Part shown: in pieces, positions 1-8,618 of the stretch
Layout: each line of letters opens with the position of its first letter
How positions within the stretch are numbered: position 1 is the first letter of the stretch
The notes under the pieces: generated by a model
What the model was told of the DNA's origin: nothing
Databases searched by the model: none
Seen by the model: the letters and a program-made list of their open reading frames with translations, nothing else
Origin: Gemmatimonadales bacterium
GTDB lineage: Bacteria > Gemmatimonadota > Gemmatimonadetes > Gemmatimonadales > GWC2-71-9
Assembly (NCBI GenBank): GCA_030601605.1
Contig: JAUVTI010000007.1
Coordinates: forward strand, 1 to 29,305
DNA: 29,305 nt
Reading direction: 5' to 3'
Translations under genes and position numbers: made by a program

Positions 1-17
1 GGTCTCTAACGCGGTGC

Positions 18-51
18 CGGGCGGCTCGGAAACGGGCCGCCCGTTTTGTTT
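18..51 (+). terminator. Rho-independent terminator of an upstream gene
   Basis: An 8-bp GC stem (CGGGCGGC at 18-25 pairing with GCCGCCCG at 36-43) with a 10-nt loop is followed by TTTTGTTT. The T-rich side lies 3' on the plus strand, so it should end a plus-strand transcript entering from before the window, just before the convergent hydrolase gene. Confidence 0.8.
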
Positions 52-58
52 CAGGCCC

Positions 59-910
59 TCACATCAGGTGGCGGCTGAACCACGCCACCGTGAGATCCAT
101 TCCCTTCTCCAGCTCCGGAGTGTAGCCGGCCCAGGGGTGACGCGCGCCCAGGGTGTGCGTGCCACCGGCGATCATCTCGAGCTCCGCAGTCCCGCCTCGC
201 GCCGCCGAGTGCAGCTTCTTCGCATCACCCGGTGAAACCGCCTCGTCCTGCTCGCCGTGCACGATCAACCACGGCACCTCGAGGGACCCGGCCGCCCCGA
301 GCAGGTCCAGCTTGCCGGAAGCGTGCTCGGCGATGTCGTCCAGCACGTCGGTGTAGAGTGGGAGCACCTGGCCCGTGCGCATGTTGACCACGTCCAGCTT
401 CCCCTCCTCGCGCCAGCGCCGGATGGTCTCCTCGTCCCAGCGCGCGAGTGCCCCGATGGCGGACCAGGTAACGAGCGCCTGCGCCCTGGGCTCGCGCGCG
501 GCGAACATCAAGGCGGCGGCTCCGCCCCGGCTGTGGCCGAACAGGCCCATGGGTTTGGGCCGGGCCAGTCCCTCGACGAGGCTACCACCGTGGAGCGCTT
601 CGACGACGGTCTTCAGATCCGTGAGGTCAGCGGAGAAAGTGGCGTGTCCGAACCGCTCGGGCTCCGAGAACGACTCGCCGTCGGGGCCCACGCCGGAGCC
701 GGAGAAGTTGAACGAGACCGCCGTCATCCCGGCGCGTGCAATTCGGGCCGCCAGGTGCGGGAAGAACCCCCAATCCTTGAATCCCTTGAAGCCGTGGCAG
801 ATCACCACGGCGGGCCGATCGGCTCCTTTTCCCTGGGTCCTGACGTCGCCTCTCAGAGGACCGCCGTCGGCTCCCACCAGCTCGAATCGCGTCGTGTTCA
901 CCGTCGCCAT
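59..910 (-). CDS. Alpha/beta hydrolase (dienelactone hydrolase-like)
   Basis: A 283-aa alpha/beta-hydrolase fold protein, probably a cytoplasmic esterase or peptidase-like hydrolase; the substrate is not evident. The catalytic triad is visible: nucleophile Ser127 in GHSRGG, Asp222 in HGEQDE, and His252 in GGTHTLG. The oxyanion-hole segment ICHGFKGFKDW (about 37-47) is typical of the family that acts on short acyl esters. No signal peptide or membrane segment is seen. The start is an ATG with AGGAGGTC about 12 nt upstream, a long spacing but the only good Met. The gene stands alone, converging on the terminator at 18-51 and divergent from the next gene. The fold and catalytic residues are certain; the specific reaction is unknown. 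Confidence 0.88.
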   Translation of the reverse strand: MATVNTTRFELVGADGGPLRGDVRTQGKGADRPAVVICHGFKGFKDWGFFPHLAARIARAGMTAVSFNFSGSGVGPDGESFSEPERFGHATFSADLTDLKTVVEALHGGSLVEGLARPKPMGLFGHSRGGAAALMFAAREPRAQALVTWSAIGALARWDEETIRRWREEGKLDVVNMRTGQVLPLYTDVLDDIAEHASGKLDLLGAAGSLEVPWLIVHGEQDEAVSPGDAKKLHSAARGGTAELEMIAGGTHTLGARHPWAGYTPELEKGMDLTVAWFSRHLM

Positions 911-985
911 CGGACCGTTTTGACCTCCTGACAGGGCCTGGGTACCTTTCTAACCCCCTATGAACAGTCTGAAGAAAGTCACTCA

Positions 986-1555
986 ATGGGCCTGACGATG
1001 CGGCCTTCCAACCCGGCCCTCATGGCGGTCAGCCGGTCGCTCAGGACGGACCGTGACCGCCTCATCGAGCAGTGGTCCCGCTGGATCGCCGGCCGCGTGG
1101 CCGAAGTTCCCCATGTCCGAACCGCCACGGTGGAGCGGCACCTCACACTCCTGGTGGACATCCTCATCGAGTCGGCGGGGCCGCTCCGGCGCCGCGTGGC
1201 CCAGCTGTGGTTCACGGCCTCCGAAGTCTACGGTCAGACCGCTGCCACCCGCGGCCTCGCCGCCGGCGAGGTGGTCGAGGAGTTGCAGCAGCTGCGCGAG
1301 ATCCTGATCCACCACCTCTCCGAAACGGTCGCCGGCCTGCCTCCCCGCCAGTCCATGGCGGCTGTGCTGCGCCTCAACCGGATCCTGGATCGCGGCATCT
1401 CGCACGCCGTGGTGGGATACACCGACGGGTTGTTCGAGACGCTCCTGAACAGTCGGGGCGTGCCCATAGTGGCGTCCGAGCCCGCGGAAGACGAGGTGCT
1501 GCAGCGGCTGGAACAACTCGAGGAGGAGCTGGCCGAGATACGCGTCGTGCAGTAG
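986..1555 (+). CDS. Stand-alone RsbRD N-terminal-like sensor/adaptor protein
   Basis: A 189-aa, almost entirely helical soluble protein. The region around residues 85-110 (AAGEVVEELQQLREILI) resembles the RsbT co-antagonist RsbRD N-terminal domain, which in other proteins precedes STAS or histidine-kinase domains. Here no STAS, kinase or output domain follows; the C-terminus is a short acidic coiled-coil-like helix (about 165-187, LEQLEEELAEI). It may be an adaptor or sensor for a partner encoded elsewhere. An alternative start is the ATG at 998. The Shine-Dalgarno is weak (GAAGAAAG). Family assignment rests on helix pattern and a short motif, so it is moderate. Confidence 0.6.
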   Translation: MGLTMRPSNPALMAVSRSLRTDRDRLIEQWSRWIAGRVAEVPHVRTATVERHLTLLVDILIESAGPLRRRVAQLWFTASEVYGQTAATRGLAAGEVVEELQQLREILIHHLSETVAGLPPRQSMAAVLRLNRILDRGISHAVVGYTDGLFETLLNSRGVPIVASEPAEDEVLQRLEQLEEELAEIRVVQ

Positions 1556-1584
1556 AGCGCCACGGCGCTACCACACGCCGGCTT

Positions 1585-2382
1585 CTACCCCGAGACCTCC
1601 TCACCACCGTCCACGTTTATCACGTTGCCCGTGATCCAGTCCGTGCCTGGCTTGGCCAGGGCCACCACCGCCTGAGCGATGTCCTCAGGGGTCGTGAGCC
1701 GCTTGTGCGGGTTGCGGTGCACGGCCTCCAGGAACAGGGCATCGCTCTCGGGGATCCGCTCCGCCGCTGGAGTCCGCGTCACGCCGCCCCGCAGGGCATT
1801 GGCGGTTATCCCGTGGGGGGCCAGCTCGACCGCGAGCTGCCGCACGTGCGACTCGAGCGCCGCCTTCGCCGCCGAGACCGCACCGTAGGATGAGATGACG
1901 CGGTTCGAGCCCGCGGAGGTCATACATAAGACACGGCCGCCGGACGCCATCAGGTTGCGCGCCACAAGCTCCTGAGTCCAGTACACGAGCGAATGGGCCA
2001 TGACGTCCAGCGTCATGTTCATTCCGCGCTTCGTGACCGCGTCGTCGGCTATGTAGGGCTTGAGGGTGCCGAAGGCCAGGGAGTGCAGCAGGATCGCCAC
2101 GGTGCTGTCGTTCCTGTTGGCGTCGTCGACGAGCGCGTTCAGTACGTCGTTGCGCTTCTGCTCATCGGCGGCGTTCATGTTGAAGAACAGCGCGCGGCGG
2201 CCGGTGGACTCGATGTCCTCCTGGATGTCCTTGGCGCGCTGCTTGCCCGCGCCGCGGTCCAGGTGGACTCCACAGATATCGTAGCCCGCCTTGGCGAGCT
2301 CCCGAGCGGTGGCCTCTCCAAATCCGCTGGACGCGCCCAGGATCAGGGCCCAGCGCGGAACGGTCCTCTGTGCGTGTCTCAC
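1585..2382 (-). CDS. SDR oxidoreductase, FabL-type enoyl-ACP reductase-like
   Basis: A 265-aa short-chain dehydrogenase/reductase with the NAD(P)-binding GASSGFG (residues 16-22) and HSLAFG (about 100-105). The active-site pair is Y166 and K173, a Tyr-x6-Lys spacing. That spacing, with the flanking SAAKAALES, is the enoyl-ACP reductase (FabI/FabL) signature rather than the Tyr-x3-Lys of ordinary SDRs, and the overall layout resembles Bacillus FabL. The expected role is the last reduction of each fatty-acid elongation cycle, using NAD(P)H. The start is a GTG at 2382 with a strong GGAGGA about 5 nt upstream. It is divergent from an acyl-CoA dehydrogenase, which fits a lipid-metabolism neighbourhood. 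A specialised enoyl reductase in another pathway is possible. Confidence 0.8.
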   Translation of the reverse strand: MRHAQRTVPRWALILGASSGFGEATARELAKAGYDICGVHLDRGAGKQRAKDIQEDIESTGRRALFFNMNAADEQKRNDVLNALVDDANRNDSTVAILLHSLAFGTLKPYIADDAVTKRGMNMTLDVMAHSLVYWTQELVARNLMASGGRVLCMTSAGSNRVISSYGAVSAAKAALESHVRQLAVELAPHGITANALRGGVTRTPAAERIPESDALFLEAVHRNPHKRLTTPEDIAQAVVALAKPGTDWITGNVINVDGGEEVSG

Positions 2383-2564
2383 TGCGTCCTCCAGCTATGA
2401 TCTCGATCGGAAGCTGTACAAGGTAGTTGGGCCTGGCCCGTCCCGCTATTCCTGGGGAATCTGCGCCGGGTGGCCCCAAGCGGCCCCCTTCGGTAGGTTG
2501 AAACCCGATCTATCCGCTTGCCTCCCCGGGGTGTGCCTCCCCCGGGGGACCGACGAGACGAGAC

Positions 2565-3728
2565 ATGAGCATCGACTACCTCCTCACTGAAGAACAACGG
2601 ATGATCCAGGACCTCTGCCGCCAAATAGCGGAGGAGAAGATCAAGCCGGTCGCAGCCAAGTACGACGAGTCAGGTGACTTCGCCTGGGACATCGTCAAGG
2701 TGTTGGCGGACGCCGACATCTTCTCCGTACCGTATCCGGTTGAGTACGGCGGGATGGGCGGCGGCGTGCTCGAGTTGGCGCTGGTGACCGAAGCGCTGTC
2801 CTGGGGGTGCGGCGGGATCGCGCTGGCCTTCGGCGGCACGAGCCTCGGCGCTTTCCCGATCCTGCTGTTCGGCAACGATGAGCAGAAACAGAAGTACATC
2901 CCGCCCATTGCGCGGGGCGAGAAACTGGCTGCCTTCGCGATAACGGAGGCCGACGCCGGTTCCGACGCAGCCCGCATCCGCACCACTGCCGTGAAGGACG
3001 GGGACCACTACGTACTGAACGGCACGAAGCAGTGGATCACCAACGGAGGAGAGGCCGAGGTCTACACTGTGATCGTGCTGACGGACAAGGACAAGGGAGC
3101 GCGCGGAGCCAGCGCCTTCATCGTGGACAAGGGCACGCCGGGCGTCTCGTTCGGCAAGAAGGAGAACAAGCTGGGCATCCGCGCGTCGGCGACGCGCGAG
3201 GTGATCTTCGACGACGCGCGTGTCCCCGCGGAGAACCTGCTCTCCCGCGAAGGGATGGGCTTCATCGTTGCGATGAGGACGTTCGACCACGCACGCCCGG
3301 GTGTGGCCGCCCAGGCGGTCGGCATCGCCCAGCGGGCGCTGGACGAGGCGACGCACTACGCGCGGATGCGCAAGCAGTTCGGCCACCCAATAGCATCGTT
3401 CCAGGGAGTGCAGTTCATGTTGGCGGACATGGCGATCGCCGTGGAAGGTGCGCGGGCGCTCGTATACTCTGCGGCCCGCATGATAGACTCGGGCGCCACG
3501 AACGTTGCCAAGGCCTCCGCCATCTGCAAGACCATCGCCTCCGACGCATGCGTGAAGGTATGTATAGACGCGGTGCAGATCTTCGGTGGATACGGCTACA
3601 TGAAGGAGTACCCGGTCGAGAAGCTCCTGCGGGATTCCAAGATCACACAGATCTACGAGGGCTCCAACGAGATTCAGCGCAACGTAATCGCCGCGAATCT
3701 CCTCAAGGAGTCGATGGCGCAGGACTAA
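2565..3728 (+). CDS. Acyl-CoA dehydrogenase
   Basis: A 387-aa FAD flavoenzyme of the normal family length. It oxidises an acyl-CoA to the trans-2-enoyl-CoA and passes electrons to ETF. Visible family marks are AFAITEADAGSD (about 125-137, FAD/substrate contact), QWITNGG (about 155-161), ARMRKQFG (about 266-273) and the C-terminal IYEGSNEIQR. Glu365 in the last motif is at the position of the catalytic base in short- and medium-chain enzymes. Chain-length specificity cannot be read from sequence alone. Only 3 nt separate it from the following transporter gene, so they are probably cotranscribed. The divergent intergenic stretch of 182 nt to the FabL-like gene has no recognisable operator. Confidence 0.93.
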   Translation: MSIDYLLTEEQRMIQDLCRQIAEEKIKPVAAKYDESGDFAWDIVKVLADADIFSVPYPVEYGGMGGGVLELALVTEALSWGCGGIALAFGGTSLGAFPILLFGNDEQKQKYIPPIARGEKLAAFAITEADAGSDAARIRTTAVKDGDHYVLNGTKQWITNGGEAEVYTVIVLTDKDKGARGASAFIVDKGTPGVSFGKKENKLGIRASATREVIFDDARVPAENLLSREGMGFIVAMRTFDHARPGVAAQAVGIAQRALDEATHYARMRKQFGHPIASFQGVQFMLADMAIAVEGARALVYSAARMIDSGATNVAKASAICKTIASDACVKVCIDAVQIFGGYGYMKEYPVEKLLRDSKITQIYEGSNEIQRNVIAANLLKESMAQD

Positions 3729-3731
3729 GGC

Positions 3732-4994
3732 ATGAAGCTCCACATCGCAATCGCAATCGGTCTGGTCGCCGGGCTGCTGTTCGGGCTCGTCGCCGCAGCC
3801 AGCGGCCTGCCTTTCCTCATCACGATGGCCGAGGGCGTGGAGCCAATCGGCACCGCCTTCGTGAACCTGCTCAAGATGGTGGTCGTGCCGCTCGTGGTGG
3901 CCGTGATCTACGTGGGCGTGGCGAGGCTGGGCGACCTCAGGCAGCTGGGCCGGATGGGCGGCTACACCCTGCTGTTCTTCGCGGGCACGACTGTGGTGAG
4001 CGTACTGCTGGGAATGGGGGTCATGGCTGCCCTGCTGCCACTGGCGAGCGACGCCGCCGCGCAGGCCGTCACGGCGGCCGCGACCGAAGCACCCACCCTG
4101 CCGGGTCCCATCGACTTTCTCGTGAGCCTCATTCCCAGCAACGCATTCAAGGCCGCCGCGGACGGCGCGCTGCTGCCGCTGGTGGTGTTCACCGTGTTGA
4201 TGGGCGCCGCCACCGGGGCGCTTCCCAAGGAGCACAAGGACCGACTGGTGCCCCTGGCGGAGTCCCTCACCGCGGCGCTGATCAAGCTGGTCCACTGGAT
4301 CCTCTGGATGGCGCCGATCGGCGTCTTTGCGCTCGCCGCGCCGGTCACGGCGCGCGCCGGGTGGGCGATCATCCAGAGCCTGTTGGCCTTCATGCTGGCC
4401 GTGCTCATCGGGCTCGTTCTGTTCGTGGCCGCTACGTACCTGCCGCTGGTCCGGTTCGTGGGCCGCATGCCGGTGCGCACTTTCCTGCGCGGCTGCGTCA
4501 CGCCGCAACTGATCGCGGCAGGCACCACGAGCTCGGCCGCGACCGTGCCGGCCATGCTCGAGACCGCTCAGAAGGAGTGGGAGCTGTCGCCCGTCGTCTC
4601 CGGCTTCGTGATCTCGCTCGGCGCCGGGTTGGGGCGGGCCGGCAGCGCGCTGTTCCAGGGCGCGGCAATCGTGTTTCTGGCGTGGCTGTTCGGCGTGCCG
4701 CTTCCCGTCACCGGGATAGCCGGCGCCCTGCTCGCCACGTTCGTGGTCTCGTTCACCGTGGCCGGCGTTCCGGGTGGAAGCGTAGTGAGTCTCGCCCCGG
4801 CGCTCGGGACGCTTGGGATACCACTGGACGGCATGGCCATTCTGCTCGGAGTGGACCGCATCCCGGACATGGCGCGCACCGCGACGAACGTCACCGGCAC
4901 GCTCGCGGCGACCGTGGTGGTCGAGCGTGGCGTGCGGAAGCAGGAGTGGTTCTACGCAACGGGGCCCCTGCGGCTCAAGACGACCAAATCGTGA
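3732..4994 (+). CDS. SLC1/DAACS-family dicarboxylate/amino acid symporter with altered cation motif
   Basis: A 420-aa inner-membrane transporter of the glutamate/dicarboxylate symporter family. About eight hydrophobic segments are seen, with the serine-rich hairpin GTTSSAATVP (264-273) and the C-terminal substrate-binding helix DMARTATNVTG (379-389). The substrate-contacting Asp (D379) and Arg (R382) are kept. The usual NMDGT cation motif reads GRAGS (301-305), and the Asp normally ending VTGD is Thr390, so several carboxylates that bind Na+ in the archaeal GltPh structure are missing. Transport may therefore be coupled differently. The stop codon overlaps the GTG of the next gene by 4 nt (GTGA), indicating translational coupling. 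Confidence 0.88.
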   Translation: MKLHIAIAIGLVAGLLFGLVAAASGLPFLITMAEGVEPIGTAFVNLLKMVVVPLVVAVIYVGVARLGDLRQLGRMGGYTLLFFAGTTVVSVLLGMGVMAALLPLASDAAAQAVTAAATEAPTLPGPIDFLVSLIPSNAFKAAADGALLPLVVFTVLMGAATGALPKEHKDRLVPLAESLTAALIKLVHWILWMAPIGVFALAAPVTARAGWAIIQSLLAFMLAVLIGLVLFVAATYLPLVRFVGRMPVRTFLRGCVTPQLIAAGTTSSAATVPAMLETAQKEWELSPVVSGFVISLGAGLGRAGSALFQGAAIVFLAWLFGVPLPVTGIAGALLATFVVSFTVAGVPGGSVVSLAPALGTLGIPLDGMAILLGVDRIPDMARTATNVTGTLAATVVVERGVRKQEWFYATGPLRLKTTKS

Positions 4995-5359
4995 GCGCCG
5001 TGGACAAGATCAACCTGACCGACAAGCTCTCCCAGTTCGACGAGCACTGGAGTCCGCGGATCGTCGCCGAACTCAACGGCCAACACGTGAAGCTCGCCAA
5101 AGTGAAGGGCGCTTTCGTGTGGCATCATCACGAACACGAGGACGAGCTGTTCTACGTTCTGAAGGGGCGTCTCACCATCGAGTTCCGTGATCACAGCATA
5201 GAGCTGGGCCCCGGCGAGTGCCTCGTGGTGCCGCGGGGAGTCGAACACCGGCCGGTGGCGGAGGAGGAGGCCCACATTCTCATGTTCGAGCCCGCGGGCA
5301 CCCTCAACACCGGTAACGTGCGCAGCGAACGCACGGTGGAGGATCCCGAGCGCCTATGA
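4991..5359 (+). CDS. Small cupin-domain protein
   Basis: A 122-aa single-domain cupin (beta-barrel). Motif 1 is seen as WHHHEHEDELFYVLKG (about 40-55), with His and Glu ligands for a divalent metal. Motif 2 is PGECLVVPRGVEHRP (about 75-89), ending in the fourth ligand His. Function within cupins is open: isomerase, dioxygenase or ligand sensor. I chose the GTG at 4991 because it overlaps the upstream stop as GTGA, and the protein starts naturally with SAVDKINL; a longer open frame upstream is only a shadow of the acyl-CoA dehydrogenase and transporter genes. Its own stop overlaps the next ATG as ATGA, so three genes are translationally chained. Confidence 0.85.
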   Translation: MSAVDKINLTDKLSQFDEHWSPRIVAELNGQHVKLAKVKGAFVWHHHEHEDELFYVLKGRLTIEFRDHSIELGPGECLVVPRGVEHRPVAEEEAHILMFEPAGTLNTGNVRSERTVEDPERL

Positions 5360-7209
5360 GCGGCCTTCCCGCCCTCATCCCACGCACCGTGATCTTCGGC
5401 AACCCCGACCGGGCAGATCCCCAGATCTCTCCCGACGGCTCGCGTATGGCCTACCTGGCGCCGCTCGACGACGTCCTCAACGTGTGGGTAGGCCCGGTGG
5501 GCGGCGAGCGGTTCGAGCCCGTCACCCGCGACACCGACCGCGGCGTGCGGATCTACTTCTGGGCGCACGACGGGGAGCACCTCCTCTACCTGCAGGACGT
5601 GGGCGGGGACGAGAACTGGCGGCTCCACAAGGGGCACCTCGAGTCCGGGAGCATCGAGGACCTCACACCGTTCGAGAACGTCCAGGTGCAGCTCGTGGCG
5701 CACGACAAGCGCCACCCGGGCGAGCTGCTCATCGCGATGAACAAGGAAGACACCAAGCTGCACGACGTCTACCACCTGGACCTGCGCTCCGGGGAGCTGA
5801 CCCTCGTGGCCAAGAACCCGGGCAACGTGCTGGGCTGGGTGCCCGACGAGGACTACGTCGTACGGGCGGCGATGGCCGCCACGCCCGACGGCGGCGCGGA
5901 GCTGCTGCTGCGCGACGACGCCGAGTCCGAGTGGCGCACGCTGCTCACCTGGAGCGCCGAGGACTCGCTCACCAGCGGGCCCTACGGCTTCACGCTCGAC
6001 GGCAAGTCCCTCTTCCTGGTAGAGTCGCGCGACTCCAACACGGCGCGGCTCACGCGCCTGGAGCTGGAATCCGGCGCGGTCGAAGTGATCGCTGCAGATC
6101 CGCAGTACGACGTCAGCGGCGTCGTCCGCCATCCCGACACCAGGGAGGTGCAGCTGGTGGCGTTCACCCGCGCGCGCAAGGAGTGGGTGGCCCTCGAGCC
6201 GGAACTCGAGAGCGACCTGGAGGCAATTGCCCGGCTGAACCCCGGCGACTTCGATCTCGTGAGCCGCACGCACGACGACCGGCGCTGGATCGTGGCATTC
6301 ACCGAGGACGACAGACCGGTTTCGTACCACGCATACGACCGCGACACGAAGGCGGCGACGTTCCTCTTCCATAGCCGGCCGGAGCTCGCGGAGTACGAGC
6401 TGGCCCACATGGAGCCTGTGTCGTTCCAGGCGCGCGACGGACTCACGGTGGAGGGCTACCTCACCCTGCCCGCCGGCGTGAAGGCCGAGAATCTGCCGCT
6501 GGTGCTCAACGTGCACGGCGGCCCGTGGGCCCGGGACGTATGGGGCTACGATCCCGAGTCACAGTGGTTCGCCAACCGCGGCTATGCGTGTCTGCAGGTG
6601 AACTATCGCGGGTCCACCGGCTACGGGAAGGAGTTCCTCAACGCCGGAAACCGCGAATGGGGCGGCAAGATGCACCACGACCTGGTGGACGCCGTCCAGT
6701 GGGTGGTCGAACAGGGGATCGCGGACCCCGCGCGCGTCGCGATCTACGGCGGCTCATATGGCGGCTACGCCGCCCTGGTGGGCGCCACGTTCACACCAGA
6801 CCTGTTCTGCTGCGCCGTCGACATAGTGGGCCCCTCCAACCTGATCACGTTCATCGAGACGATTCCGCCGTACTGGTCCACCTATCTCGCCATGCTGCAC
6901 GAGCGGGTCGGTGAGCCGGTAAAGGACAGGGAGCTCCTGGAGTCGCGCTCGCCGCTCTTCAGAGTGGACGACATCAAGGTGCCCATGCTGATCGCGCAGG
7001 GCGCCAACGACCCGCGCGTGAAGCAGTCCGAGTCGGAGCAGATCGTGGCCGTGATGAGCGAGAAGGGAATCGACCACGAGTACATGCTGTTCCCCGACGA
7101 AGGGCACGGGTTTGCAAAGCCGGAGAATCGGCTCAAGTTCTATGCGGCGGCCGAGCGGTTCCTGGCCGCTCACCTGGGCGGGCGGTACGAGGACAGCGAC
7201 GACCGCTAA
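5356..7209 (+). CDS. S9-family prolyl oligopeptidase-like serine peptidase
   Basis: A 617-aa protein with an N-terminal WD40-like beta-propeller (about 1-350; repeats such as PQISPDGSRMAYLAP) and a C-terminal alpha/beta-hydrolase domain. The catalytic triad is Ser467 in GGSYGGY, Asp552 in GANDPRV and His584 in DEGHGF; HGGPW near 390 is the oxyanion region. It should cleave short peptides, as acylaminoacyl- or dipeptidyl-peptidases do. No signal peptide is seen, so it is probably cytoplasmic. It starts within the ATGA overlap with the cupin gene. Pairing a peptidase with an SLC1-type carrier suggests an amino-acid or peptide use module; that link is inference. Confidence 0.92.
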   Translation: MSGLPALIPRTVIFGNPDRADPQISPDGSRMAYLAPLDDVLNVWVGPVGGERFEPVTRDTDRGVRIYFWAHDGEHLLYLQDVGGDENWRLHKGHLESGSIEDLTPFENVQVQLVAHDKRHPGELLIAMNKEDTKLHDVYHLDLRSGELTLVAKNPGNVLGWVPDEDYVVRAAMAATPDGGAELLLRDDAESEWRTLLTWSAEDSLTSGPYGFTLDGKSLFLVESRDSNTARLTRLELESGAVEVIAADPQYDVSGVVRHPDTREVQLVAFTRARKEWVALEPELESDLEAIARLNPGDFDLVSRTHDDRRWIVAFTEDDRPVSYHAYDRDTKAATFLFHSRPELAEYELAHMEPVSFQARDGLTVEGYLTLPAGVKAENLPLVLNVHGGPWARDVWGYDPESQWFANRGYACLQVNYRGSTGYGKEFLNAGNREWGGKMHHDLVDAVQWVVEQGIADPARVAIYGGSYGGYAALVGATFTPDLFCCAVDIVGPSNLITFIETIPPYWSTYLAMLHERVGEPVKDRELLESRSPLFRVDDIKVPMLIAQGANDPRVKQSESEQIVAVMSEKGIDHEYMLFPDEGHGFAKPENRLKFYAAAERFLAAHLGGRYEDSDDR

Positions 7210-7233
7210 ACGGTAGAGAACGGGGCGGCAGCT

Positions 7234-7644
7234 ATGGGATTGATGCAGAGGCTCAAGGACCTGTGGGACCGGATGCGGCTCGTGCTGGTTGCGGTGCTCA
7301 CGGCGCTGGTCCTGCTGTTCGCGCTGCAGAACCTGCACGCGGTACGAATCGACGTGGTGTTCTGGCAGGTCGAGTACAGCGCCTCCCTCCTGGTGCTGGG
7401 TTCGTTCCTGGTGGGGCTGCTGGTGGGCGGCGTGACCACCTTCTATTACAGGGGCCGCTTCTCCAAGGAAAAGAAGGCGCTCGAGAAAGCCGTGGCAGCG
7501 GCGACCATAGCGGAGGAGAAGGCAGCCGAGGCAGAGCAGAAGGTGAAGGCGCTGCCGGCGGAGACGACGCCCGAATCGGCGCCGAGCGAGGCCGAGCCCG
7601 ATCGAAGGTCGCGGGAGCCGCGTCCGCCGGGAGGCCGCCGCTAG
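7234..7644 (+). CDS. LapA/DUF1049-like small membrane protein
   Basis: A 136-aa inner-membrane protein. Two transmembrane helices (about 9-29 and 45-68) are separated by the signature QNLHAVRIDVVFWQVE, as in the lipopolysaccharide assembly protein A (LapA) domain. After the second helix comes a basic stretch and a long Lys/Glu/Ala coiled coil (about 75-110), then a disordered Pro/Arg-rich tail. In enterobacteria LapA works with LapB in LPS regulation; no LapB is seen here. It lies 24 nt after the peptidase and may be the last gene of that operon. It converges on the beta-lactamase-fold gene with a 4-nt overlap. Confidence 0.78.
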   Translation: MGLMQRLKDLWDRMRLVLVAVLTALVLLFALQNLHAVRIDVVFWQVEYSASLLVLGSFLVGLLVGGVTTFYYRGRFSKEKKALEKAVAAATIAEEKAAEAEQKVKALPAETTPESAPSEAEPDRRSREPRPPGGRR

Positions 7645-8561
7645 CGGGTCACGTAGTCGTGGACCATCCGTGAGATGTCCACGATCAGCTCGTTGACCGG
7701 CTCCGTGTCCAGCTCGCTCTTGGTGAGCACCACGAGCACGTAGCGCTCTCCGCCCTCCAGCAAGACGATGCCATTGTCGTGCCGCACGAGACCGGGCACC
7801 CACCCGGTCTTGTGGGCGACCCGCGCACGCTCCGGCAGCCCCGCGGGAATCCCCTCGTTGAACTCCTGGCGCAGCAAGACGTCGATCATCTCGCGGCACG
7901 ACTCGGGGCTCGCGGCCCTGTCCTCGGCGATCGCGCGGTAGACGACCCCCTCGTCGCGGGCCGTCGTGGTGTTGCTGAGCCCCGCGCGGTAGGCCTTCAT
8001 GTCCTCGACTCCGCGCAGCACCGAGATCGAGTCGGCTCCCAGCTCCCGCATCGTCTCCCGAATGCGGTCTGCGCCCGCCAACTCGATCAGCATGTTCGCG
8101 GCGAGGTTGCTGGACACCGTGATCATCAGCTCCATCAGCCGGCGGATGGACTCCCGCTCGCCCACACGGCGGTACAGCGTGGTATCGCTGTCGTCGGGCG
8201 CCCCGAGCTCATAGGAAGATCCGTCCACGATCGACCGAAACGTCTCGGTGATCGTCATCGAGTCGTCGAGGCTGAGGAGCCCGGCATCCCGATCCCGGTA
8301 CAGCTGGATCATCACCGGGACCTTCATCGTGCTGGCGGCGTGCACCCGTGCGTCGGCATCGATCAGCATCGAGTCGCCGGCGGCCAGGTCCAGGAAGTAC
8401 ACCCCCACGACTTCGGCATCGGTTTGGGCGATGCGCGCCTCGAGACGCGCCTGCAGATCGGCGCTCATGTCAGATTCGCAACCAACCAGAAAAGCCGCAA
8501 AGCAGGCCGCTCCGACCAGACCCGAATGAACTGTTCGTGAAGGTCTCTTGAGGATCGCCAT
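7641..8561 (-). CDS. Class A beta-lactamase-fold serine hydrolase lipoprotein
   Basis: A 306-aa exported protein with a hydrophobic signal segment and a lipobox LVGC (Cys28), so a membrane-anchored periplasmic lipoprotein. Active-site motifs are in the class A order: S77-T-M-K80 (nucleophile Ser and Lys), S150-S-N152 (the SDN position), a possible omega-loop Glu186 in RGVED followed by NTTTARD, and K251-T-G253. Asp of SDN is replaced by Ser, and the omega-loop Asn does not seem to be kept, so real beta-lactamase activity is doubtful. Many such proteins are uncharacterised serine hydrolases. It is a single gene, divergent from the cytochrome gene. Nothing nearby suggests a mobile resistance gene. 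Confidence 0.82.
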   Translation of the reverse strand: MAILKRPSRTVHSGLVGAACFAAFLVGCESDMSADLQARLEARIAQTDAEVVGVYFLDLAAGDSMLIDADARVHAASTMKVPVMIQLYRDRDAGLLSLDDSMTITETFRSIVDGSSYELGAPDDSDTTLYRRVGERESIRRLMELMITVSSNLAANMLIELAGADRIRETMRELGADSISVLRGVEDMKAYRAGLSNTTTARDEGVVYRAIAEDRAASPESCREMIDVLLRQEFNEGIPAGLPERARVAHKTGWVPGLVRHDNGIVLLEGGERYVLVVLTKSELDTEPVNELIVDISRMVHDYVTR

Positions 8562-8618
8562 GGGATCAAGATACCGCCCCTCCCATAACCCTCAAGTTCG
8601 TTACGGAAAACCACTTAC

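Noticed and set aside
2520..2555. CCCCGGGG-rich repeats before the acyl-CoA dehydrogenase as a terminator or riboswitch
   Set aside because: Short GC words without a T-run or conserved fold; expected by chance in such GC-rich DNA.
2670..4508. 612-codon open frame on the minus strand opposite the acyl-CoA dehydrogenase and transporter genes
   Set aside because: Low-complexity His/Arg/Gln/Glu-rich translation typical of antisense frames in high-GC genes, and it fully overlaps two clearly real genes.
3032..4990. Long plus-strand open frame leading into the cupin gene
   Set aside because: Only the part after the GTG at 4991 has protein-family sequence; the upstream part is an Arg/Gly-rich shadow of the two preceding genes.
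5191..6516. 441-codon minus-strand frame opposite the S9 peptidase
   Set aside because: Antisense shadow with no domain; the plus-strand peptidase has an intact triad.
6754..7899. 381-codon minus-strand frame across peptidase, LapA-like and beta-lactamase-fold genes
   Set aside because: It crosses three supported genes and has compositionally biased translation.
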